Below, piece after piece: positions 1 through 12,100 of a DNA stretch of 64,000 nt. Where the stretch lies: contig JAWZYV010014407.1 of assembly GCA_038373885.1 (NCBI GenBank), positions 1 through 64,000 of the forward strand, in the 5' to 3' direction. The stretch comes from Cheiracanthium punctorium (Eukaryota; Arthropoda; Arachnida; Araneae; Cheiracanthiidae). The number at the start of each line of letters is the position of its first letter. The stretch's first letter is position 1. The notes under the pieces were generated by a model. It did no database searches and was not told the origin of the DNA. It worked only from the letters and a program-made list of their open reading frames with translations. The position numbers and the translations under genes were made by a program.

Positions 1-14
1 AAATTTTTTATTAG

Positions 15-142
15 GCTGGTGGACTTTTAGCCTGTGGTATTGTAAATTGTGGTGTGAGAAGTGACTGTGATCCTGCCCTTGCTCTGTTAGGTGATTATGT
101 GCAACATAACAGCATGGTAATGAGAACAGGTGCTGTTATTGG
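15..142 (+). CDS. PSMD2: PSMD2 exon (first in window)
   Basis: Opens after acceptor TTATTAG and ends before donor GTGAGT. Encodes [17 protein letters not shown] and onwards to GAVIG, matching the start of the Rpn1 proteasome/cyclosome repeat toroid. Ends in phase 2. Upstream exons are outside the window. Confidence 0.93.
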
Positions 143-3100
143 GTGAGTCAATCACTTTTTAGAATAAAATGAAATTTTATATTGCATGTATCCATAATAT
201 TTTTCATTTCGTAATTTTTTTAAACTGTTTTTCAGAATGTTTTCTGTCATTTATAATATTATACCTATTTCATCTTTTTTCCCCCATGCATTTCCATACT
301 TATCCTTAGTGATAAAACTGATTTTAAATCAATTTCCTGTCATATATATATTTATATGCTTGCACAAACAAACATGAGGGAAAAAATTGAAAGTATTCAT
401 TTAATAATACTTTTATTATAAATTAACTATCTTAGGATAAAAATCATCCTTGTTTTTGCTATCCAATAAATGATTTTTTTACTGATTCTATAAATTGTTT
501 TGATGTATTTTAAAAAAGGTTACATATTTATTACATCTTAATTGATTTCGCAATGCAAAATTGAAATAAACTAAGTAATAATTTTACTTATTCCCCTCAA
601 AAAATTTAAAATTTCTTTGGAAAGATGGGTAAAACGTGTTAAATACTTATTAAAGTAAACATTGACCTGACTTGGATTTGAATTTATATTTATATATACA
701 GTAATTGTATTTGAATTTATATTTATATGTACAGTAAAACCTGTTTAAGAAGTTCCCGCTTAAAAAGTTATTTGCAGTTCCCAATGTTTTCCTATTCTAT
801 CAATGTTAAAACAACCTGTTTAAAAAGTTTCATTTCGAACACTTTCCTGCTTTAAAAAGCTTTTTTTTTTTCCCTTCTAAGTTTACTTTCAGAGCGTGTT
901 TACATGAGTCTTTCATATCCCCCTAATTTCTTATTACTTTCTGTAAAAATCAATGTTTAGGAATGAAAACAATTGTATTGGCCATTAAAATGCTAACAAT
1001 GGATGAAATTTGTGAGGTTACAAAAAATTAAGAAATGGGTGAAACTGAATAAGAGTTAAAATTTTTTATTTGGGAATACCTTATTCCCCCGTAAACGATA
1101 TATATTTCGGTTACACACATAACCATCATCAGTCGTTTGTGGATCTCACACTAATGGCGGCTTCCTCTTCTATCTCTTCTCTCTTCGTCCGATATTTTCG
1201 ATGAATGATGTCATCCCATGATCAGTCGATTGTATGAAGCGCATCGTTGATGCTGCCATCTGTCGTCACTATTTCCAAGCTCTCACGAATGTAGGCATAT
1301 ATACTATTTTTAAAGTTGGCTATTTTTTTGATATTTTTAAAATCAAGCCGATACCGGGCTTTTTAAGTATTTTATGTCTTGTGTTTCGACAAGCTTATAC
1401 TCAACACTTTTGGTCTTCAACTACGTGCTTTCAAGTTTTTGTGCCACCATTCAAGCTTTTGTTCATCTCATGACGCCAGTTACGGTTGAGCCTCCGAATG
1501 TGGAGCATATATACAGTAAGTTAAGATGTTTTTCCAAGAAAAAAGTTAGAGAATTTCAGCATATCAATTTTTTAAAAGACTGTGTACATTTTAAAATTAC
1601 CCCTAAATTCATGAAAATTAAAAATAGTTTCCTTCTTAATGAATTCTTTTATGATATAAAAAATTTTGAGCTATTCTTACTTAAAAAATATATTAGGAAC
1701 AAATTTAAATATATAGCTAAGTTAACGAAAGAAGAAAAATTTTACAACCACAAACTTCAAACCATGTGCTCTCCGGATAATTACCGTTTAAAAGTCAATA
1801 AAATAAACAATTTTTGCAAGAAAGAAAAAGAGATTTACCACACTAACCACTATAAAAAACTTAACTTTTGGATGAAAAATAATAAATGCTATAAACAAGC
1901 TCAAACTAACAAAGAAGATCAATTCATTAATCTATCCTCCATAACTCTTACTCAACAGCAAAAAGCCACTCTAAACCTCGGTCCCAAATTCATTCTTGAT
2001 GACAAAATAGATATCAATGATACCGTTGCAAGCATTGAGGCCGCCATTGTCTCATTACCCCCCTCAGATAAACAAGCAATCCGTATGCATGCCCAACAAG
2101 AAATGAATAAAAAACTTAAAACTACTGTTAAAGATCATGAAGACCGTAAATGCCTCAGCAACCTAAAGAAAAATAACAAGATCGTTTGCTTAAGCTCTGA
2201 CAAGACAGGAAAGATTGTTATTCTGGATAAAAAAGATTACCAAGAAAAAATGGAACAAACCATCAATAGCCTAAACGTTTTACATCTTCCCAAAGACCCC
2301 ACCACGAAAATCAATAATAAACTAAAAACTTTAATAAAAAATGGTACCTGGCCGGATCAGAAAGGTCCTAACTATAAAAATACCGCTAATTTCGCCCCAC
2401 GGATTTTCGCTAAATTTAAAGATCATAAAAATCCCCCCTCCCTTCGCCCAATTGTGAGCAAATGCGAAGGCCCCACCTACACTCTTGAAAAATATATGAA
2501 GGATATATTGCAAGAAATTATACCCCCCTCTAACAGCACTCTAACTTCCACCGACGATTTCATTAAAAACATCCGCGATTATAAACTTAATGAAGACGAT
2601 ATTATGGTCAGTTTCGATGTTGTAAATCTATACCTGTCAATAGATATTAAAGAAATGAACCAAATTATTAACAAACAAATTCAAAGTAGTTTTAAAGATA
2701 TAAACATAATTAACACCCTAACTAGTGCAATAATTCATATTTTCAATATAATAATCACTTCTACCAACAAATACAAGGAGTCCCCATGGGCTCGCCCATA
2801 TCCAGAATAATTGCCGACTGGAAAATGAGAATCCTTGAGGAACAGATTAAACAGACACACAATAGTACCATCAAACTTTGGCTTCGCTATCCTTACCACC
2901 CACAATAATGAAGAAAATAATTTGATCAATCAACTTAATGCCATAGACCCGAACATTAAATTTACCTACGAAAAAGAAATCAATAATAGCCTCAATTACT
3001 TAGATGTGAACATAACAAGAAACAATAATCTCATTGAGACCACCATTTTTCGAAAACCTAGTTGTAATACTAATATAGTAAATTTTAAATCTAAAACCCC

Positions 3101-6100
3101 TTTCAACTATAAAATTGCAGCTATTCATTCCTATATCGACTGCGCTTTCAAAGTTTGTTCTAACACCGACCTCCTTCAAAAAGAAATTGCTTTCATTAGG
3201 AAACAATGTCAAGACGCCAACTACCCTCGCGAAATTTTCGATAAAGTTTTCAAAGCAAGGCAACGTAAATTAAATATTATAGACAACCGTCAAAAAGATA
3301 AACCACGTTTTACTACCGCTATCCCCTTTAGCCGAGGGATAGCCAATAAACTTTCTAATATCGCCAGTAAAAAGAACTTCCGTATTCCAATTAAACCTAA
3401 TAAAACAATTTTTCAGCGCATTAGATCGGAAAAAGACCCAATCAACCCCATCCACACCGCAGGGATCTATAAAATTAATTTTTTGTCAGACGATACTAAT
3501 AAAGAAAATTGCTACATCGGCGTTACAAAGAGGAAAATTAAAGAGCGAAAAAACGAACATTTTCAAGACATTAACCTCCAGAAACAAAGTACCGCTCTGG
3601 CCCGTTTTGCTTTGGAAGAGCCCATTACCATTGATTTTAAAAATATTTTAAAAATAGCCAACTTTAAAAATAGTATATATGCCTACATTCGTGAGAGCTT
3701 GGAAATAGTGACGACAGATGGCAGCATCAAGGATGGGCTTCATACAATCGACCGATCATGGGATGACGTCATTCATCGAAAATTCCGGACGAAGAGAGAA
3801 GAGATAGAAGAGGAAGCCGCCATTAGTGTGAGATCCACAAACGACTGATGATGGTTATGTGTGTAACCGAAATATATATCGTTTACGGGAGAATAAGGTA
3901 TTCCCAAATAAAAAATTTTAACTGATTAATCCACCGTATTAAATAATGTTTTATATGTTTTTACTGAATAAGAGGTTGCGGAAATTCATAGTTTTCCAAA
4001 TACTGTAGTAGGACTACAAACTTTTCGCCATTTTATTAAAAACGTTGAAGATGTGAAAGAAAAATTATTCAAAAACGAAAGACCAAAGATTTCCGATACA
4101 AAACAAAACTAAACGTTTTTTTTTTTTTTTTCCCTTCTGTAAAATCGATTCTCATAATAATACTTAAAACCAGTGGCGGCTCATCATTAAGGGCCAGAGG
4201 GGCCCGGCCCCACCAACTAAGCACCGTCTAAATCAAAGTATCTTCCTATTATGTAAGGCAGTTCTTTCAATAATTTACTTTCATTAAAAAAATACACTCG
4301 TTTTACACTATTTTAATACTATCCATTAAAAAACGTACTTAAAAAAGCGATAGTTATACGATTTTCCCCCTATCTAAACCATGCATGGGCCATGGGCTGG
4401 CTTGCCCTGAATTGGACGTCTCTTCTCCGTTCACCAGGTTGACATATTTGACATTGCCTTCTGGGCCCAGATCTTTGGGCCCTCGCACGGTGATCTACAC
4501 GACCGTACGGGGAAATTTCGACAATCGATAGCTATTGGCGAAATTTTCCGCTTGGGAGGAAATCATTTTTTATTTGCGTGATCATATTTTTACAGTGCAG
4601 TCAGATATTTTTCTGTTTTGTTTTCTTGATTTATGAAAAGCGATATATAAATGTATTTTTTATACATGTTGATATTTATTTTAAAATAAATAAATCATCT
4701 AAAAATTATGAACAGGCAACTATAAAGAACATAAATATTAAATATTTAAATGTGGCTTTTTTGTTTAGTAATAAAGTAAACTTTTTAATTTAACATAACT
4801 AGGTAAAAAATAGCAAAAGTTGTATAGTAAATTTGATAATTATTTGTCATTTGAGAAAATTTAAATACTTACGCTGTATGCACGTGGGGATAGGTTGTTC
4901 TATATGTATATATATTTTCGCGATTTTAATGGGCACTATTTTTTTTTTTTCGGTCCCCACCACTGAAACGGGTCACAAGCCGCCACTGCTTAAAACAGAT
5001 ATTTTTTAAAGATTTAACATAGTTAATTATATTGTTTTACTTTATTAACTATTGTTTTAAGTTTGCAAAACAATTTATGTAAGTAATTATAAACTTTATA
5101 TTATTTATATAATATTTTAAATATGTCAAAATATTGGTCTCCCGTTTAAGAAGTTTCTGCCTTTCATCTACTTGGAGAACTTCAGTAGGTTTTACTGTAT
5201 ATGCATTTTTGAGAGAATCTGTAATGAGCAAGGGCGTAGCCAAGGGGAGGGGGGGGTTAGGGGGTCATAACACACACACACACACCCATGAGGAATTTTT
5301 TGCCATACAAAATGTATATTCTTCAGTACATTATCACACACATGTATACATATATATGAGTTGTAATAGTTGTAACCCCCCCCCATGAAAAATTCCTGGC
5401 TACGCCTCTGGTATATGAGGATTTAGATATGTGAATGTTTTTTGTGTAGTGCTAATATATTTTAATTACATATTTTCAGAATGGGAATTGCTTATGCTGG
5501 TACCAATAGGGATAATGTCCTGTCATTATTAATTCCAGTTATAAGTGATGCAAAATCAAATATGGAAGTAAGTTGAAGAATGCAAATTGTTCTAAGGTTC
5601 ACATGCATGCATTAAAATTATGAAATCTGTTTTTTAAATACTTATTCATGAAAAATTTTAAACAGAGAGCTTAGATATAGCTTTGCTTAAAACGTGTATA
5701 TTTCTATTCTTTTCCTTTGGAATATGCACAAACTCAGATAAGTCAGTATTTAGTATAAAATTATGCATAGCCTGCATTGTATTTGAACTTTGGGGATCAT
5801 CCATAAGTGCTGCCACACTTTTCTTTCAATGTTTTTTACCCCCTTCTGCCCCTTGGTCACAAATTGTCATAATTCACCATATGCACTCCCCACACTGTAT
5901 TACATAAACATATACTTTGAAACAAAGCACTATGTTATAGAATATAGTGGTTGTGACGTAAAATCCTGTCTACTTCATTCCAATTTTCACTGCAATGCAT
6001 CTATAATTTAAATTATTTATAACACTTAGGTATCTTAAAATATGTTTTGATATTAAAGCTTATAGGTATTTTAAGAGTCAACATTTTAATAATTACAAAT

Positions 6101-9100
6101 CTTCCTATCAAAATTTTATTTTTTTAATAATTTTAAAGCTGCATGAAAATTTTATCGTGAAAACGACTTTACATTATTTGCCCATTTCCAAGATTCTCAG
6201 AGGGTTAATGACATTAGTGTGCATAGTTTTCCTACTGCTATCATATTTTCAAAACCAACCCTAAGTGCCTTTTTCAAAAATAAAATAAATAAAGATAAGA
6301 AAATACCATATATCTTGTCATATAACATGCACTTTCAACTTCAAAAAATTACTTCCTTTTTTCATGTGCATGTTATACACTGAATGTAAAATGCATAGCA
6401 TAAAATATGAAATAAATTTCTTGACATTCTAAATTTACTTATGCGTGTTATATGCTGGGATATAGTGTAGTTTTAACCTCATTAAAAAATGCCCTCAACT
6501 TCTTGTAGTTTCAAAATAACCAGAAAAATTTAGTCTACTGACTTTAAATTTTAATAAAATGTGTGATGTCACATTTCTTGTTACTTCCTTCTACCCCTTG
6601 TCACAATTTTACAACCCTCCCCTCCCCCTTCCAAGCATATCATTTGCAAATGCGCCCTTTCTTTCATTTTTGCATTCATTTCACAGTGTTGACACATCAT
6701 GAAATACAGCCAAACCCCGATATAATGCCACTATCCATTCGAGAAAATCATGGTGGTATATTGAATTATATTAGATTATGTCGACGGATAAAAATGAACT
6801 TTGATATGGTATTATTACTATTGTAAAACTCAATATCATAATGCATTTTATTTAAGTTGTCTAATGGTATAATATATAGGTAATATAATTCAATTCTGCT
6901 GGAATTAAATTATCAAATGGTACTATGAAATTACGATGCACTTACTTTTTTATATCATCAATCCTATATAAAGAAGTGTCAGAGTGAAATAAACACTTAA
7001 CATGGCTGAAGTGTGAAGGTCCAGGGCTCAGGCCTTTCGCATGGTGACTGATCTAACATTCTGGAGTCTCCAGTAGTTTCTTTCAGATGTAATGTGAATG
7101 CGCTTTAGAACACCCTTAAAAAATCATCCACCCTAAGGACCCCTCGTGTGGGTTTGAAATAAACGCATCAAACAAACTTGAATAAAATACATGTTTTTGC
7201 TCATAACAGACGCACACTTACATTAAAACTCAAACTGAATTTATTGGAAATATTTTTAAATGGTAGTTTGAGTTTTCTTTTCAATATTAATTTTTTGAAT
7301 ATCTTTTTCTACAACTAAGAGATTGTTTAGCATTTCTTTATCTATCACATTTTTTTCTGAAAAAATTCATATTTTCCCAATGCAATATTTCACTTCCTCC
7401 GATCTAACATGTGGCGTTTCATCTTCTACAGATTCACTGTCAGAGGAATCTATACTTTGATTTTGATTGGTTGCTGATTTAAAAATTTCATCGATTGCCA
7501 GATCTTCAAATGTTGAAACACTTTTGTCTATATTAATATTGTTACGAATTTTCGGGGCAGCCCACTGTTCTGGGGCTTAAAATAGTTCAAAATTTGTATT
7601 CTACGCTTGCTTTGCTCTGTGAATTGATGGTGCTATAGAAGTACTGTTTTGGCTTGCTTTTCGAAGCTGATTTTTAAGTGCTGTGCGTAAATTCTTCATT
7701 GCTGTGTCTTGAGGGATTGCTTGCAATATCTCTCGTATATTTCCACTGAATTTTTGCCTGTGAAAGTGTTTTATTCTGTGTGAAAAATAACAGCATTTGT
7801 GAGAGCTTCAGATCTAAGTGGACTGTTTAAAGCACATTACAGTTTGATTGTGCTTGTGAATTTTGTACAGCTGATTGTTTGATGAAGTTCTAGAAGCAAT
7901 AAAGTTTGTGCTCCATCCTGACAAGTGGACTTTTTACTAGAACTTTCTACACCAACTGGACTTTAGAACTACGAATCCCGGAAACAAGCAGAGTATTCTG
8001 CAACAATATACTCAGTTGCCAACAGAGGATGTTCAATGTCTGTCAATTTGTGTATTTCATTTTGTAGTTCTTGAATTGCTGTAATATTTTGCTTTGGCGT
8101 AAACCCTTCAGATTTAATTTAATTAATCTAGTATGTTTCCAGCAGTTAACAATAGTTTCTGATGAAATTTCAACCAATGCTTTTTTTATCGTGTGAATAG
8201 CGTGTGTAAAAGGATTGGAGAAAAATCATCTTTACTGATTTTTTCAGTAATACGGCGGACGTGATGCTTTCGATAATGAGCTTTGAGTGAGTTTATTATA
8301 CCCGCATCGAAAGGCTGTAAAACTTCAGTACAGTCAGGAGATAAAAATTCAATGCATATATTGCTCATTGGGTATGTTTTGTGACAACGGACATTATCCA
8401 AAATCATTAAAACATGGCGTTTATTTCTTCGCATTTCTGAGTTGAAATTCGCCAGCTATTTTTTAAATAATGCAGCAGTCAGCCAAACTTTCTTATTGTT
8501 ATCATAATCAACATAAAGTGCAGGGTTCAAAATTTTAAAACATCGAGGCTTAGCTGTTTTTCCAGTCACTGTCAGAATTTTTTTATCAGATCCATCTGCA
8601 TTTGTGCAGGACACCAGCGACGCACGTTCTTTAGCTTTTTTGCAACCTTTAACAGGCCCACTAGAAATTGTTTTTATCTGGCTGCAGGCGGTAAAAAAGT
8701 CCACTTTCATCCATGTTGTAAACATCCTCAGCTCTATATTCTAAAATCAGCACACTCAATTTCTTACGACCATTTTTCACAACATCTTCATCAACTCCTG
8801 CAGTCTCACCACTTCGTATATACTGCGAGAATCCTCGTCACCTTTTAAATCTGTTCAACCAGCCGCTACTATACCCGAAATCTGTGATGCCCATTTGCTG
8901 GCAAAGGACTTTTACTTGCTCTCTGATGTCACCAGTTATAGTCGCATTTTTAGCACTCATTTGTAGTATTCATGTGCAAAGGGCAGCCTCTAAATCTTAA
9001 GTGTTTTGCAGTTTTTAGTTTTTTCACATTTGACTGCTGATCATTGGTGTTAATCCATTTTTCGATATTTTTCAAAATGTCTCCTATGCAGCGCCTACTA

Positions 9101-12100
9101 ACAGGCTGCGATGCATTCACATTTCTCTATTCGCAAATTTTCCGCTTTTCTGAGACTGTTAAAACTGGTCTTTTTTCCCTCATGAATTATGACACTGGTT
9201 ATTTTGCAGATTTAACTACTAAATTCTTCTACCATTCAACGACTAATCTAATCTTCGAATGACAGACTTTGCATTGCACCCCGTTTCCCTGGAACTCACG
9301 GAACGTAGAGGAGGAGAGGAGAGGTTTCTTCAAGCAATTGTTCTCACCTTGTTCTCAGTTTTCAAAAGAGAATGTATAGGAATTTGTTGCTACTGAATAC
9401 TATTTGACTTTAAAAGCACATAGACGTAGGAAAGCAAAGGACTCTTTGGAAATCTAATAAAAAGTTTAAAAAGAAAGATATGCAAAAAACATCCGGTAAT
9501 TTCTATAAAAATTTGTTACGCTAGCCAAGTTTTATTCTGGCAGTATTATATGGAGTTGGCACTTTAACGAATCCATTACATTGAAATTCCTGTTTGACAG
9601 ATTTGTTCATAAACATAATTGGCAGTTAAGTGGAATTGCGCTATTTGGAGATGGCACTAAATTGGGGTTTGACTGCAACTAGATCTGTTAGTATAATGTG
9701 AGAAAATGATTCTCCAGCTTTATTTTTGTCTGATTTATCAAAGGTACTTATATTATGTTCTATAAATGGAATTTCAAACAATGCAAATTACTTGGAAGTG
9801 GTAATTTACATTTAAGAACATGGAGCCATTCTCTTTTCCCCCTAAATAACTTGTTAATTTAAAATGGATTATGTGATATCCTGAAGCTTTTATATTTTTA
9901 CCCTTCCTTATTTAGTGTATTAGTTGTACTCATAGATTTCGCATTCTATAGGTTGTAGGTCTATCTGCATTGGCTTGTGGTATGATTGCTGTTGGTTCTT
10001 GCAATGAATCTGTAACATCTGCTATCATTCAAGTACTACATGAGAAAACTGAAGCTGATTTAAAAGATACATTTGCTCGTTTTCTTCCACTTGCTCTTGG
10101 ATTGTGTTATCTGGGTAAAAGAGTCATTTTTTTAACAAATGCTTTCAATTTTATAATTACTATAAAACATTATTTATTTCAAAATTTTGATTGAATCAAT
10201 GAAAAAGTGTTATTGATATAAAATTATTATTGTTATTATTTTACTATAAGGTAATTGTTTGGGGAAGTTATTAGATACTAGATATTTTTATCAACCTACC
10301 AATGCTAAGGAAATTCAGTGTTTTATTTTAATTTCGAATTTATATGTTTTAGGCAAACAAGAAGGAGCTGATGCCATTATAGCTGCTCTTGAAGTACTAA
10401 ATGAACCTTTCAAAAGTATGGCTAAGACAATGGTCGATATATGTGCCTATGCAGGTTAGAATGTATTTCAGTTTTTATCTTAAATGCTTATCTGTATTTA
10501 GAATATAATACTCTTATTTAAAAATAAAAATTTGATTATTATATAGATGTATGTGTATTTTTTTCAGGGACTGGCAATGTTTTAAAAGTTCAGAATCTGT
10601 TACATATTTGCAGTGAACATTATGAGACTAGTGATAAGGTATGTTTTATATTTATATATAATAAATAAACTAAAAAATTCATTTTACATTAGGACATCTT
10701 CATCCAAATTTTGCCCTATGTAATTAATTAAGTGTAACTGAATATGATGTTTTTATTAATTTTAACTTAAGAAACACTTTAAATATGAACATATTGCATT
10801 GTTATTCTATTGTCAAGCAGTATTCATATTGTTAAACACTTATGAACGCTGAACAAGCATTATTTTAATTTGAAATTTTTAGATCAGTAAAATTATAAAT
10901 GATAAACCCTGTATTTAGAGAAATATTTTTTATGGTAATATTTTTATCGTTATTTGAAGCAATAATAGTGTTGTGTCTTAGTTTTTGCCAAATACATAAA
11001 AAATATTGTGTTTATAGGAAGAAAAGAAAGATGAGAAGAAAGATAAAGAGAAGGAAGATAAAGAAAAAAAAGAAGATAAAACTTCTGCTCCAGATTTATC
11101 TTCTCAGCAAGCTGTAGCTGTACTGGGTATCGCTTTGATTGCAATGGGTGAAGACATAGGTTCTGAAATGGCTTTTAGAACTTTTGGACATTTGGTATGT
11201 GTGAGACTTACTTTATTGTTTTTTAGTGCACAAAGTAAATTATACATCTTTATTTAACACCAGGATTATACCAGTCAAGCCAAGTGTCAGCATTAGACTT
11301 CTTGATCTTGTTTTGGACATCAAGATTTTTCTTAAGTTTCTCAAACTTTTTCAAGAATGCACTCAGAAGCGTCCACTTGCATAGTTTCTTTTACCAAGAG
11401 CATATGAATAAGTTCTCATTTTAAAACATGTACCGGAAGTTGCTTTAAAAATTAAGATACATGAATGAATGCTTACTCTTACTGCATTGCTTATTAAGTG
11501 GTATTTAGACACTTTGTTGCATCTTTTTACTTCCTTGCATGAAGCGTAAGGAAGTAATGTGATCACGAAAAAATTCCGTATACACATTTTGAAAAAAAAA
11601 CTGATTTTCACTATCTCTAAACTTACTATTAAGATTTTTTGCGAGACATCTCATAGTACACATGTATGTATGGTCCATATAAATGCATGTACAATCCATT
11701 TTGACCAGTTTTTCCCAGATGTCTGGACGTATGTATGTAACTCACATATTCCAAAAACTATTAGTCGTAGAATGTTGAAATTTTATATTTAGAATTGTTG
11801 TAACATCTAGTTGTGCACTTCCCTTTTTGGTTCCAATCAACAGGATAGTTTGTTTACAGGGCCACCCAAAGGATTTTAAATACATTATGCTCTATGGGCA
11901 GAAATTCATTAAAACATAATTTAGAGATATTAAGTCATTTCAAACGACTCAGAATTGATTTATGTTGTTAAAGGTTATAAAATGAATCTGTCCATCAAAA
12001 ATAGTGTCTTTATCACTATTAGTTCTTCTACAGGAACACTCAAAAAATTCCAACACAATATGGTCAATGCCATCTTAGAGAAATTTATCCATTTCAAGCA

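Larger units (their letters stand above)
1056..3962 (+). mobile_element. Penelope-like retroelement with inverted terminal repeats and 12-bp target duplication
   Basis: Bordered by the exact 12-bp duplication ACTGAATAAGAG at 1044-1055 and 3963-3974. About 290 bp at the left (1056-1345) is repeated in inverted orientation at the right (3637-3920), the pseudo-LTR layout of Penelope-like elements. A 42-bp unpaired tail (3921-3962) sits between the right repeat and the target duplication, as in other members of this class. The coding part holds a reverse transcriptase and a C-terminal GIY-YIG nuclease, broken by two frame changes. Confidence 0.88.
732..5197. mobile_element. Tigger/pogo-like element, decayed, host of two further insertions
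   Basis: Left end CAGTAAAACCTG at 732 and right end CAGGTTTTACTG-like at 5186-5197, both bordered by TA (730-731, 5198-5199), the target of Tc1/mariner/pogo elements. Both ends continue with related text (GTTTAAGAAGTT). Fragments between the ends (960-1050, 3963-4110) resemble a decayed helix-turn-helix transposase start. A Penelope-like element and a hAT-like element account for most of its length. Confidence 0.7.
6707..9675 (-). mobile_element. Tigger/pogo-like element, decayed
   Basis: Left end CAGCCAAACCCCGATATAAT at 6707 (TA before it) pairs with right end ATTGGGGTTTGACTG at 9661-9675, the CAGTCAAACCCC terminus of Tigger elements. The right TA has mutated. A minus-strand transposase remnant lies inside and is cut by a solo LTR at 7540-8005. 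Confidence 0.8.

Noticed and set aside
1234..1473. 79-codon frame before the reverse transcriptase
   Set aside because: It lies mostly in the inverted terminal repeat and is the antisense image of the nuclease end. No independent coding features.
5134..5388. Open frames on both strands around 5134-5388
   Set aside because: They run through a MITE with a CA microsatellite. The same text recurs at 55404 and 63533 as a non-coding repeat, so the frames are by-products.
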